Assembly: GCA_029251065.1 (NCBI GenBank)
Contig: JAQXEB010000232.1
Span: 1 to 6,126, forward strand
DNA length: 6,126 nt
Direction: 5' to 3'
Source of the DNA: Luminiphilus sp.
GTDB taxonomy: Bacteria > Pseudomonadota > Gammaproteobacteria > Pseudomonadales > Halieaceae
Part shown: in pieces, positions 1-6,126 of the stretch
Layout: the number at the start of each line of letters is the position of its first letter
How positions within the stretch are numbered: position 1 is the stretch's first letter
Notes under the pieces: generated by a model
What the model saw: the letters and a program-made list of their open reading frames with translations, nothing else
Database searches by the model: none
Told to the model about the DNA's origin: nothing
Translations under genes and position numbers: made by a program

Positions 1-1
1 T

Positions 2-799
2 TATCGCGACGTGACGACAGGCACTCGGCTGAGTCCCGAAGCGATTCACCTGCAACTGCAACAGGCTGACCTTGAATTGCTTCAGTCCAATGATGCAACG
101 TCAGAATCCCTCTTGATAAAAGGCCTTAAAACCAAACGCGGCACGATAAAGCCTCGGGGAAGAAGCCAGATCAGTTACGTTCAGGACATTCAAAAGCACG
201 ACCTGAACTTTGGCATTGGACCCGCAGGAACTGGAAAAACCTATCTGGCCGTGGCTTGTGCGGTACAAGCGCTGCTGGAAGAGGAGGTCAAGCGAATATT
301 GCTTGTCAGACCCGCGGTTGAGGCAGGCGAGCGACTGGGGTTTTTGCCCGGCGATCTCACTCAGAAGGTCGATCCGTACTTAAGACCACTCTACGACGCC
401 TTGTACGAAATGCTGGGATTCGAGACGGTCGGTAAGTACATCGAGCGCAATATTATCGAAGTTGCACCACTGGCCTTCATGCGCGGAAGAACACTTAATA
501 ACGCCTTCATCATTCTCGATGAAGCGCAAAATACCACTCGCGAACAGATGAAAATGTTTCTCACGCGGCTCGGTTTCGGTTCGACCGCGGTCATCACCGG
601 TGATGCGACTCAGATCGATTTGCCGCGCGGCCAACCCTCGGGACTCATTCATGCAACGCAAGTGCTAGAAGGTGTTGAAGGCGCCTCATTCACATGGTTC
701 AACAAAAAAGATGTGGTGCGCCACCCGCTGGTTCAGCGCGTGGTCAATGCTTACGAAGAGCACGATGCGATTATGGACTCGTCACACAAAGACCGCTGA
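2..799 (+). CDS. ybeZ: PhoH-like ATPase YbeZ, 5'-truncated by the window edge
   Basis: Cytoplasmic P-loop NTPase of the PhoH family, the usual partner of YbeY in ribosome and rRNA metabolism. Counting residues from the GTG codon at nt 11, Walker A is GPAGTGKT (70-77), followed by the family segment VRPAVEAGERLGFLPGD (99-115), Walker B FIILDEAQNT (166-175) and TGDATQIDLPRG (197-207, sensor-like). The stop is TGA 797-799. The reading frame stays open upstream of nt 11 (codons for Y, R, D) to the window edge. The first visible residues match the LSPE-x-IHL segment that follows the N-terminal KH-like region in full-length YbeZ. The E. coli protein has about 346 residues against 265 visible here, so roughly 80 are missing and the GTG at nt 11 is an internal valine, not the start. 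Its stop overlaps the ybeY ATG. No defects are seen in the visible part. The family call is firm; the precise biochemical role of YbeZ is less settled. Confidence 0.96.
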   Translation, partial: YRDVTTGTRLSPEAIHLQLQQADLELLQSNDATSESLLIKGLKTKRGTIKPRGRSQISYVQDIQKHDLNFGIGPAGTGKTYLAVACAVQALLEEEVKRILLVRPAVEAGERLGFLPGDLTQKVDPYLRPLYDALYEMLGFETVGKYIERNIIEVAPLAFMRGRTLNNAFIILDEAQNTTREQMKMFLTRLGFGSTAVITGDATQIDLPRGQPSGLIHATQVLEGVEGASFTWFNKKDVVRHPLVQRVVNAYEEHDAIMDSSHKDR

Positions 800-1266
800 T
801 GATGAAAATCTGTATTCACATTGACCGCAACGAGATTGAAGCACCCAGCGACGCTGAGTTTCAAAACTGGGTGGCTGCAGCGTTACACGGGAGTCACACG
901 CATGCGGACATTCCAAATAGCCCAGAACTCAGCATTCAGCTAGTGACTGGCGAGGAAATGAGTCGACTGAACATGCAATACCGAGGCAAGTCTCAGGACA
1001 CCAATGTGCTCTCATTCCCCGTTGAGCCCAGACTGCAGGCGCAAACAGGGCTGCTGGGCGACATAATCATCTGTGCTGAAGTAGTTTCTCGGGAGGCTGC
1101 TGAGCAAGCAAAGCCCGACGCTCACCATTGGGCACACATGACTATTCACGGGACCCTGCACTTGCTGGGTTACGACCATATTGAAGAGGCAGACGCTGCG
1201 ATCATGGAGACCCTCGAAGTCGCACAATTAGCCTCGTTAGCTATTCCCAACCCTTACCATGCTTGA
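799..1266 (+). CDS. ybeY: Endoribonuclease YbeY (16S rRNA maturation factor)
   Basis: Zinc-dependent single-strand endoribonuclease, UPF0054 family, implicated in 16S rRNA 3'-end maturation and 70S ribosome quality control in the cytoplasm. The zinc motif HGTLHLLGYDH is at residues 117-127, with H117, H121 and H127 as ligands. The conserved YRGKSQDTNVLSFPVE block is at 61-76, with R62 equivalent to the conserved Arg of E. coli YbeY. Starting at ATG 799 gives 155 residues, the same length as the E. coli protein. A second ATG follows immediately at 802 and cannot be excluded. The frame is open back to an ATG at 694, but those 35 extra residues lie inside ybeZ and match nothing in the family. 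The ATG shares its A with the ybeZ stop (TGATG), and I see no Shine-Dalgarno motif upstream, so translation is probably coupled to ybeZ. Confidence 0.97.
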   Translation: MMKICIHIDRNEIEAPSDAEFQNWVAAALHGSHTHADIPNSPELSIQLVTGEEMSRLNMQYRGKSQDTNVLSFPVEPRLQAQTGLLGDIIICAEVVSREAAEQAKPDAHHWAHMTIHGTLHLLGYDHIEEADAAIMETLEVAQLASLAIPNPYHA

Positions 1267-1282
1267 GACACTCAACCTCTGA
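1259..1282 (+). CDS. Putative 7-codon bridging mini-ORF (MLETLNL) between ybeY and corC
   Basis: ATG 1259 lies in a different frame across the last codons of ybeY, 5 nt before its TGA (1264-1266). The mini-ORF runs through the 15-nt gap and stops at TGA 1280-1282, whose A is the first base of the corC ATG (TGATG). The peptide is MLETLNL, with three leucine codons out of seven. No Shine-Dalgarno motif precedes it. It may have no product function and serve only to carry ribosomes from ybeY to corC. An ORF this short is easily produced by chance, so this is a structural observation and not a confirmed gene. Confidence 0.2.
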   Translation: MLETLNL

Positions 1283-2130
1283 TGAATACACAAGATTCAA
1301 AAAGTAGCGACAACGACGACAGGTCTTGGTTGGACCGTCTGACTCAAATGGTGACGGGAACGCCCTACACGCGCGCTGATCTTGAGGGTTTGTTGCAGCT
1401 CGCCGCGGACAATGAAGTCATCGACGCCGATGCAAAAACAATCATGGAAGGCGCCATGATCGTCGGCGACATGCAGGCGCGCGATGTCATGATTCCGCGC
1501 GCACAGATGGTTGTGATTCGAGCAGAGGCGACGGTTGATGAGGTTTTACCTCAGATTATTCATACCGGTCACTCGCGCTACCCGGTGGTTGGCGAAGGTA
1601 CTGACGATATTCTCGGCATACTTCTGGCAAAAGACTTGCTCGGGTTTGTTCTCAATCCAGAGGCCAATTTTGACATCCAAGCCTTGCTGCGACCCTCAGT
1701 CATTGTTCCAGAGAGCAAGCGATTGAACGTGTTGTTACGAGAGTTCAGGCAAGCGCGCAACCATATGGCGATTGTCATTGACGAATACGGCGGTGTCGCA
1801 GGATTAGTGACCATTGAAGACGTCCTTGAGGAAATTGTCGGTGAAATCGAGGACGAGACGGACTCGGACGAAGAAATTCAAATCAGAAAGCTCACTGAAG
1901 ATAGTTTTTTTGTTCAGGCTCTAACGCCCGTTGCGGACTTCAATGAGGCTTTTAGCGTCGAATTCAGCGACGAGGAATTCGATACTGTCGGCGGCCTCGT
2001 GCTACAAGCGTTTGGTCGCCTCCCCGTACGCAATGAAATTATCACCCTCGATCACTTTGAGTTTCGAGTGATTAACTCTGACCAGCGCAAGCTCAATAGC
2101 TTACGCGTGACCGTATTACCCACAGAGTAA
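1282..2130 (+). CDS. corC: CorC/YbeX CBS-pair protein (Mg/Co homeostasis family)
   Basis: Soluble cytoplasmic protein of the CorC/YbeX family. It was historically tied to CorA-dependent Mg2+/Co2+ efflux and more recently to ribosome-related phenotypes; its molecular activity is not settled. The protein has 282 residues (E. coli YbeX about 292). After a polar N-terminus it shows the family helix and ARDVMIPRAQM (66-76). CBS1 spans about 70-130, with HSRYPV 97-102 and ILGILLAKDLL 110-120. CBS2 spans about 135-190, with PESKRLN 143-149, IDEYGGVAGLVTIEDV 166-181 and VGEIEDE 186-192. A C-terminal CorC_HlyC domain covers about 205-282, with DEEFDTVGGLVLQAFG 230-245. There is no N-terminal membrane (DUF21) domain, which separates it from larger CorC/HlyC relatives. 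ATG 1282 fits the family N-terminus but has no clear Shine-Dalgarno motif; its A is shared with the stop of the 7-codon mini-ORF. The next gene begins 3 nt after the stop and in the same frame. Confidence 0.95.
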   Translation: MNTQDSKSSDNDDRSWLDRLTQMVTGTPYTRADLEGLLQLAADNEVIDADAKTIMEGAMIVGDMQARDVMIPRAQMVVIRAEATVDEVLPQIIHTGHSRYPVVGEGTDDILGILLAKDLLGFVLNPEANFDIQALLRPSVIVPESKRLNVLLREFRQARNHMAIVIDEYGGVAGLVTIEDVLEEIVGEIEDETDSDEEIQIRKLTEDSFFVQALTPVADFNEAFSVEFSDEEFDTVGGLVLQAFGRLPVRNEIITLDHFEFRVINSDQRKLNSLRVTVLPTE

Positions 2131-2136
2131 GGAGTG
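2128..2136 (+). promoter_or_regulatory. corC stop / lnt GTG start junction with merged Shine-Dalgarno
   Basis: The junction reads TAA GGA GTG. TAA ends corC and lies in the same frame as lnt, so lnt cannot start before 2131. GTG 2134 is the only standard start here. The TAAGGAG motif is a strong Shine-Dalgarno match but abuts and partly overlaps the GTG, leaving none of the usual 5-9 nt spacer. The best-spaced codon would be ACG 2140. The simplest reading is that a ribosome terminating on TAA is held by this motif and restarts at GTG. Confidence 0.55.
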
Positions 2137-3624
2137 GCGACGAAGCACTCTGTTCAACGTGCCTTGCTTTGCCTGGTCGCGGGCCTCGCCTTTACGCTCG
2201 GGCTGTCGCCCTTTGATCTTAAACTTGCATCGATCGCAAGCGTCGGATGCTTATTCCTAGCCATTCAAGGCCAGGGCTGGCGTCAAGGTGCGTTATTAGG
2301 CTGGATTTATGGTGTCGGATTTTTCGGTGCCGGTGTGTCCTGGGTCTACGTCAGCATCCATATTTACGGTCAGGCACCTGTTGGCCTGGCCGTCGCCTTG
2401 ACTGCCATTTTCTGTGGCGGCTTGGCACTTCTCACGGGTATCCAGACCGCCCTATTTTGCGCCGTCCAGCCTCGCGACGCGTTATCACGAATTGCACTCT
2501 TCACAGCGCTTTGGGTCGTATTTGAGTGGGTTCGAACATGGTTCCTTACCGGCTTTCCGTGGTTATTCATTGGCTACGTAGCAATCGACACACCGATCGA
2601 GGGCTGGGCACCTGTCCTTGGCGTGTTGGGTGTCTCGCTTATTCTGGTCAGTACTGCCTGCACTGCTACTGAGGTACTCAACGTTAAAACAAGACGCAGC
2701 GCTGCCTATTTGGGGTTGTGGCTCTTGGTCATTATGTCCAGCGGGTTTTTGATGAAGACCGTTGAGTGGACTCAAAAAGTCGGCGCGGAAAACAGCGTCG
2801 CGATCTATCAACCCAATATTGCCATTGAAGAAAATTGGGATCGCCGCAACGCGCAGCGCTTTCTTAGCGACTTCTACGACCACGCAGTCACACACGCTGC
2901 AGTGGCAGACCTGGTCGTCTGGCCGGAGGGCGCCCTGCCGTTTTACTTCGATCAAGCCCCCGGATACATCACTCAGCTTCGCGAATTGGCCACAGAAAAT
3001 GGCGCCACTATTGTTACCGGCATGCCCACTCGTGCAGCAGGTCAGCGCTTCAACAGCATCGTTGCAATCGGGGATCACCTCGAGACTTACAACAAGCAAA
3101 AACTTGTCCCGTTTGGTGAATTTGTACCCTGGGAGTCTCAGCTCAGAGGCCTTATCTCGTTTTTTGATATGCCAATGTCTAATTTTTCTGTGGGCGATTC
3201 GAGACATCAGCCGCTGACCACCGTCGCGGGCCCATTAGCGCCGTTTATTTGTTACGAGATTGTTTATCCCGACTTTGTCGCTCAAGGGTCAAAAGACTCA
3301 AACATCTTAATTACCATCTCCAATGATGCGTGGTTTGGAACCAGCCACGGACCACATCAGCACTTTCAGATGGCTCGCTACAGGGCGCTTGAACTCCAAA
3401 AGCCATTGGTGCGCGGTGCCAATAATGGCATTACGGCCCTGGTCGACTTCAATGGCGATGTCGCTGCCCAACTGCCACAGTTCGAACGGGACACGTTACG
3501 CGCGCAGGTACAGCCACGCAGCGGATTGACACCCTATGCGCAGCTTGGAAATGGGCCCGTATTACTAATAAGCCTGCTTTTTTTGGCTTTTGTCATCATA
3601 AAAGCTCAGCGACATCGGCGCTGA
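2134..3624 (+). CDS. lnt: Apolipoprotein N-acyltransferase Lnt
   Basis: Inner-membrane enzyme for the last step of lipoprotein maturation: it transfers an acyl chain from a phospholipid to the free N-terminal amine of the diacylglyceryl-cysteine. The protein has 496 residues (E. coli 512). Seven hydrophobic segments precede the catalytic domain (about 9-26, 31-45, 52-74, 83-110, 118-137, 158-177, 190-207). A periplasmic nitrilase-type domain follows (about 220-460), then a final membrane helix at 474-490. The nitrilase triad is complete: E265 in VVWPEG, K321 in YNKQKLVPFGE and C373 in PFICYE. The 52-residue K-to-C distance equals that of E. coli K335-C387. The assisting glutamates E329 and E375 are also present. 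Where many homologues have His in the Lys motif, this one has Lys (KQKL). The GTG start at 2134 is forced by the in-frame corC stop just upstream. The stop TGA 3622-3624 overlaps an ATG (TGATG) that opens an 18-codon ORF leading to leuS. Confidence 0.97.
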   Translation: MATKHSVQRALLCLVAGLAFTLGLSPFDLKLASIASVGCLFLAIQGQGWRQGALLGWIYGVGFFGAGVSWVYVSIHIYGQAPVGLAVALTAIFCGGLALLTGIQTALFCAVQPRDALSRIALFTALWVVFEWVRTWFLTGFPWLFIGYVAIDTPIEGWAPVLGVLGVSLILVSTACTATEVLNVKTRRSAAYLGLWLLVIMSSGFLMKTVEWTQKVGAENSVAIYQPNIAIEENWDRRNAQRFLSDFYDHAVTHAAVADLVVWPEGALPFYFDQAPGYITQLRELATENGATIVTGMPTRAAGQRFNSIVAIGDHLETYNKQKLVPFGEFVPWESQLRGLISFFDMPMSNFSVGDSRHQPLTTVAGPLAPFICYEIVYPDFVAQGSKDSNILITISNDAWFGTSHGPHQHFQMARYRALELQKPLVRGANNGITALVDFNGDVAAQLPQFERDTLRAQVQPRSGLTPYAQLGNGPVLLISLLFLAFVIIKAQRHRR

Positions 3625-3680
3625 TGCTGATAAACTCACCGACGTCCCCACTTGATACCAGACAACGTCGTACCCCATGA
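3624..3680 (+). CDS. Putative 18-codon bridging ORF between lnt and leuS
   Basis: ATG 3624-3626 overlaps the lnt stop by one base (TGATG). The frame then stays open through the whole 52-nt gap and ends at TGA 3678-3680, overlapping the leuS start as ATGA. The peptide is MLINSPTSPLDTRQRRTP. It is polar, has no membrane or signal features, and only two leucine codons, so it does not look like a classical leucine attenuation leader. There is no Shine-Dalgarno motif at its own start or at leuS. The exact fit at both ends suggests that it may carry terminating lnt ribosomes to the leuS start. I do not recognise the peptide, and chance remains a real alternative. Confidence 0.35.
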   Translation: MLINSPTSPLDTRQRRTP

Positions 3681-6126
3681 GCTCACCCGAATACCAACCC
3701 GAACACCTTGAAGTAGAAATTCAGTCATCGTGGGAGGCGAGCGGTACGTTCGCCGCAAGCATCGATCCCGACCGTGAAAAGTTCTATTGCCTCGCAATGT
3801 TCCCCTACCCCAGCGGCAAGCTTCACATGGGGCACGTGCGCAATTACACCATTGCCGATGTGATCGCGCGCTATCAACGCATGATGGGAAAGAATGTCCT
3901 GCAGCCCATGGGATGGGACGCCTTTGGACTCCCGGCGGAAAATGCGGCCATACAGAAAAAAGTGGCGCCTGCTGATTGGACAAAAAGCAATATTGCAGAA
4001 ATGCGCAGGCAGCTTAAGCGGCTGGGCTTCGCCTACGATTGGGACCGAGAACTAACCACCTGCTCGCCCGAGTACTATCGATGGGAGCAATGGTTCTTTA
4101 CGCGACTGCATGACAAGGGATTGGTCTATAAAAAGATGTCGACGGTCAACTGGGATCCCGTCGACCAGACCGTACTTGCCAATGAACAAGTGATTGACGG
4201 CCGTGGGTGGCGATCAGGCGCGGAGGTCGAGCGGCGTGAAATACCCCAGTGGTTCATACGAATCACACATTACGCCGACGAACTTTTAGAGAATTTGGAT
4301 CGACTTGACGGCTGGCCAGAGCCTGTTCGTCTTATGCAGCGCAATTGGATCGGGAAAAGCCGTGGCGTCGAGCTCGCCTTTGAACTCACAGATCGCATAG
4401 CAGATCTCGACAAAATAGAGGTTTACACAACACGCCCCGACACCCTATTCGGTGTCAGCTACCTGAGCCTCGCCGCGGAACACCCGATTAGTTTAGAGCT
4501 AGCGAAAACAAACACCGCGCTGGCCGCGTTCATCGATGATTGTAAGAAGTCTTCTGTTGCGCAGGCGGACATGGCGCGCGCGGAAAAGTTAGGGTTTGAT
4601 ACTGGTCTTGTGGCAAACCACCCCCTAACAGGGGAGCCCATCCCAGTGTGGGTCGCCAACTATGTGCTCATGGATTACGGCTCCGGTGCTGTCATGGCAG
4701 TTCCCGCACACGATGACAGAGACTGGGAGTTCGCTCGCCAATATGGGCTGCCGATCAACACGGTGATTTGTAACGAGCAGGGAGAGCCTGCCAATGTCTC
4801 AGAGGCGGCTCATACCGCAAAGGGCAAACTGACCGCCTCCGGCACCTACACGGGGCTGTCCTTTGAAGATGCCTTCGATCAGATCGCTGATGCACTGTCT
4901 CAAAAAGGGTTAGGTCACGTCACTACGCAGTATCGACTTCGTGACTGGGGTGTTTCGCGACAACGCTATTGGGGCACGCCCATTCCGATGATCAATCTTC
5001 CAGATGGTGGCGAAATTCCTATTCCAGCAGATCGACTGCCGTCGTTACTGCCTGAGGATGTGGTGATGGATGGTGTTTCGTCGCCCATCAAAACAGATCT
5101 GAGCTGGCGTCAATTCGAGCTCGATGGGCAGGTGTACGAACGCGAGACCGACACGTTCGATACCTTTATGCAGTCGTCTTGGTACTACGCCCGTTTCACC
5201 TGTCCCGACTTTGAAGACGGAATGCTTGACCCTGTGGCAGCTAACTACTGGTTACCGGTCGACCAATACGTGGGCGGGATTGAGCACGCCATCTTGCACC
5301 TACTCTACGCGCGGTTCTTTCATAAACTGCTTCGAGACGAGGGCTTGGTCGACTCCGATGAGCCTTTTGAGCGGTTACTCACGCAAGGCATGGTGCTGAA
5401 AGACGGTGCCAAGATGTCAAAGTCTAAAGGCAATACTGTTGATCCTCAGGCGCTCATCGACCGTTACGGCGCGGACACCGTGCGTCTATTCAGTATGTTT
5501 GCAGCGCCCCCAGAGCAGTCGCTTGAGTGGTCAGACGCAGGCGTTGACGGCTCTTATCGTTTCTTGAAGCGCCTTTGGCGTCTGGTGCAAGACCGTCAGG
5601 TCACTGCGCAGGCGGTTGATCTTAGTGTTGCATCACTGAGCAAAGCTCAGAAAAATATTCGCAGAAAGACTCACGAGACCATTGCCAAAGTCAGTGATGA
5701 CTACGGTCGACGACAAACCTTTAATACCGCGGTAGCCGCCGTCATGGAGCTTTGTAACGAGCTCAGCAGACACAGTGGTGACTCCGCTGAGGACGTCGCT
5801 GTGGTTGATGAGGGACTCACCGCCGCTGTTTTGTTACTGGCACCCATTGTGCCGCACATCAGTCAGGTGCTTTACGCTGAACTTAGCGGCAATAGCCTGC
5901 TGACGGCCTCGTGGCCTTTGCTGGACGAAAATGCGCTCACGCGTGATGAAATTGAAATTGTTGTTCAAGTTAATGGCAAGGTGCGTGCCAAGCTCTCCGT
6001 TTCGGCAGATGCGGGCAAAGATGTTATCGAAACGACGGCGCTCAAACACGAGAATGTGCTGCGGTTCACCGAAGGTCTAACGGTCAGAAAGGTTATCGTC
6101 GTACCAGGGAAGCTTGTTAATGTGGT
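3677..6126 (+). CDS. leuS: Leucyl-tRNA synthetase, 3' end just beyond the window
   Basis: Class Ia aminoacyl-tRNA synthetase that charges tRNA-Leu in the cytoplasm. Translated by eye, the frame is uninterrupted for 816 codons to the window edge. Signature HMGH is at 50-53 and KMSKS at 579-583. The CP1 editing domain begins near NWIGKSRG (223-230) and holds TTRPDT (251-256; T256 matches E. coli T252) and VMAVPAHDDRD, with the conserved Asp at 346. LRDWGVSRQRYWG follows the editing domain. The anticodon-binding helical domain covers about 645-730 (KVSDDYGRRQTFNTAVAAVMEL) and the C-terminal tRNA-contact domain begins at VVQVNGKVRAK. The last visible residues, VPGKLVNV, match the family C-terminus, so only a few residues are missing. 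Two departures from E. coli are the absent zinc-module cysteines and the missing leucine-specific insertion before KMSKS; the latter explains a length near 820 against 860. An in-frame TGA at 3653 makes ATG 3677 the only sensible start. It has no Shine-Dalgarno motif. Confidence 0.98.
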   Translation, partial: MSSPEYQPEHLEVEIQSSWEASGTFAASIDPDREKFYCLAMFPYPSGKLHMGHVRNYTIADVIARYQRMMGKNVLQPMGWDAFGLPAENAAIQKKVAPADWTKSNIAEMRRQLKRLGFAYDWDRELTTCSPEYYRWEQWFFTRLHDKGLVYKKMSTVNWDPVDQTVLANEQVIDGRGWRSGAEVERREIPQWFIRITHYADELLENLDRLDGWPEPVRLMQRNWIGKSRGVELAFELTDRIADLDKIEVYTTRPDTLFGVSYLSLAAEHPISLELAKTNTALAAFIDDCKKSSVAQADMARAEKLGFDTGLVANHPLTGEPIPVWVANYVLMDYGSGAVMAVPAHDDRDWEFARQYGLPINTVICNEQGEPANVSEAAHTAKGKLTASGTYTGLSFEDAFDQIADALSQKGLGHVTTQYRLRDWGVSRQRYWGTPIPMINLPDGGEIPIPADRLPSLLPEDVVMDGVSSPIKTDLSWRQFELDGQVYERETDTFDTFMQSSWYYARFTCPDFEDGMLDPVAANYWLPVDQYVGGIEHAILHLLYARFFHKLLRDEGLVDSDEPFERLLTQGMVLKDGAKMSKSKGNTVDPQALIDRYGADTVRLFSMFAAPPEQSLEWSDAGVDGSYRFLKRLWRLVQDRQVTAQAVDLSVASLSKAQKNIRRKTHETIAKVSDDYGRRQTFNTAVAAVMELCNELSRHSGDSAEDVAVVDEGLTAAVLLLAPIVPHISQVLYAELSGNSLLTASWPLLDENALTRDEIEIVVQVNGKVRAKLSVSADAGKDVIETTALKHENVLRFTEGLTVRKVIVVPGKLVNV

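Noticed and set aside
11..13. GTG as the start codon of the PhoH-like gene
   Set aside because: The frame is open upstream to the window edge, and the N-terminal region of the family (about 80 residues) is missing; this GTG aligns to an internal position.
704..710. A6G run in ybeZ as a frameshift site
   Set aside because: The phase is AAC AAA AAA G, which does not fit the standard slippery heptamer, and it sits in a conserved part of the protein.
694..798. N-terminal extension of ybeY from an ATG inside ybeZ
   Set aside because: The extra 35 residues lie entirely within ybeZ and resemble nothing in the family; starting at 799 gives exactly the family length.
2563..3207. 214-codon open frame on the minus strand opposite lnt
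   Set aside because: It lies wholly opposite a well-conserved coding gene, shows no recognisable motifs, and is best explained as a by-product of lnt codon usage.
2762..3217. 151-codon + strand frame inside lnt
   Set aside because: It is in an alternative frame across the Lnt catalytic domain and has no family-like features.
3526..3531. Perfect TTGACA, a possible -35 box for a leuS promoter inside lnt
   Set aside because: No acceptable -10 box at 16-18 nt spacing; the bases simply encode part of the conserved Lnt C-terminal region. A weaker pair, TTGGAA 3545 and AATAAG 3567, is equally unconvincing.
3640..3670. Inverted repeat CGACGT ... ACGTCG just before leuS
   Set aside because: Only 6-bp arms around a 19-nt loop, with no T tract; too weak to call a terminator or an operator without conservation data.
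3636..3983. 115-codon minus-strand frame across the lnt-leuS gap and leuS start
   Set aside because: Mostly opposite the highly conserved LeuRS N-terminus; no protein-like motif or supported start.
4622..4634. Small CCCC/GGGG hairpin within leuS
   Set aside because: Four base pairs inside coding sequence for a conserved HPLTGE stretch; expected by chance.

Overview
The window is a compact block of housekeeping genes, all on the + strand, from a Gammaproteobacterium. The order is ybeZ (PhoH-like ATPase), ybeY (rRNA-maturation endoribonuclease), corC/ybeX (CBS-pair protein), lnt (apolipoprotein N-acyltransferase) and leuS (leucyl-tRNA synthetase). This is the conserved ybeZ-ybeY-ybeX-lnt cluster. 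Having leuS directly after lnt is seen in pseudomonad-like and marine gammaproteobacterial lineages; placing it closer, for example in a marine Cellvibrionales or Halieaceae-type organism, is only an impression from protein similarity. There are no RNA genes, mobile elements, CRISPR arrays or recognisable intrinsic terminators.

Layout: 2-799 is the C-terminal three quarters of YbeZ, whose real start lies upstream of the window. 799-1266 is YbeY, with its ATG overlapping the ybeZ stop. 1282-2130 is CorC. 2134-3624 is Lnt, starting at GTG 3 nt after the corC stop. 3677-6126 is LeuRS, open to the window edge and lacking probably only its last few residues. The longest gap between main genes is 52 nt (3625-3676), so no stretch over 300 bases lacks a gene.

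How the genes fit together: YbeZ and YbeY act around ribosome and rRNA quality control. CorC/YbeX is a soluble CBS-domain protein linked to Mg/Co handling and ribosome-related phenotypes. Lnt completes lipoprotein acylation at the inner membrane. LeuRS charges tRNA-Leu. The tight spacing implies one polycistronic transcript.

I saw no previously undescribed multi-gene system. The most unusual structure is at the junctions. Good Shine-Dalgarno motifs are nearly absent, and both gaps that are not already overlapping or adjacent are bridged by mini-ORFs (7 and 18 codons). Each mini-ORF starts at or across the stop of the gene before and ends across the start of the gene after. This suggests, without proving it, a continuous termination-reinitiation relay down the operon. 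LeuRS is also notable for lacking the Cys residues of its zinc module and the leucine-specific insertion before KMSKS.
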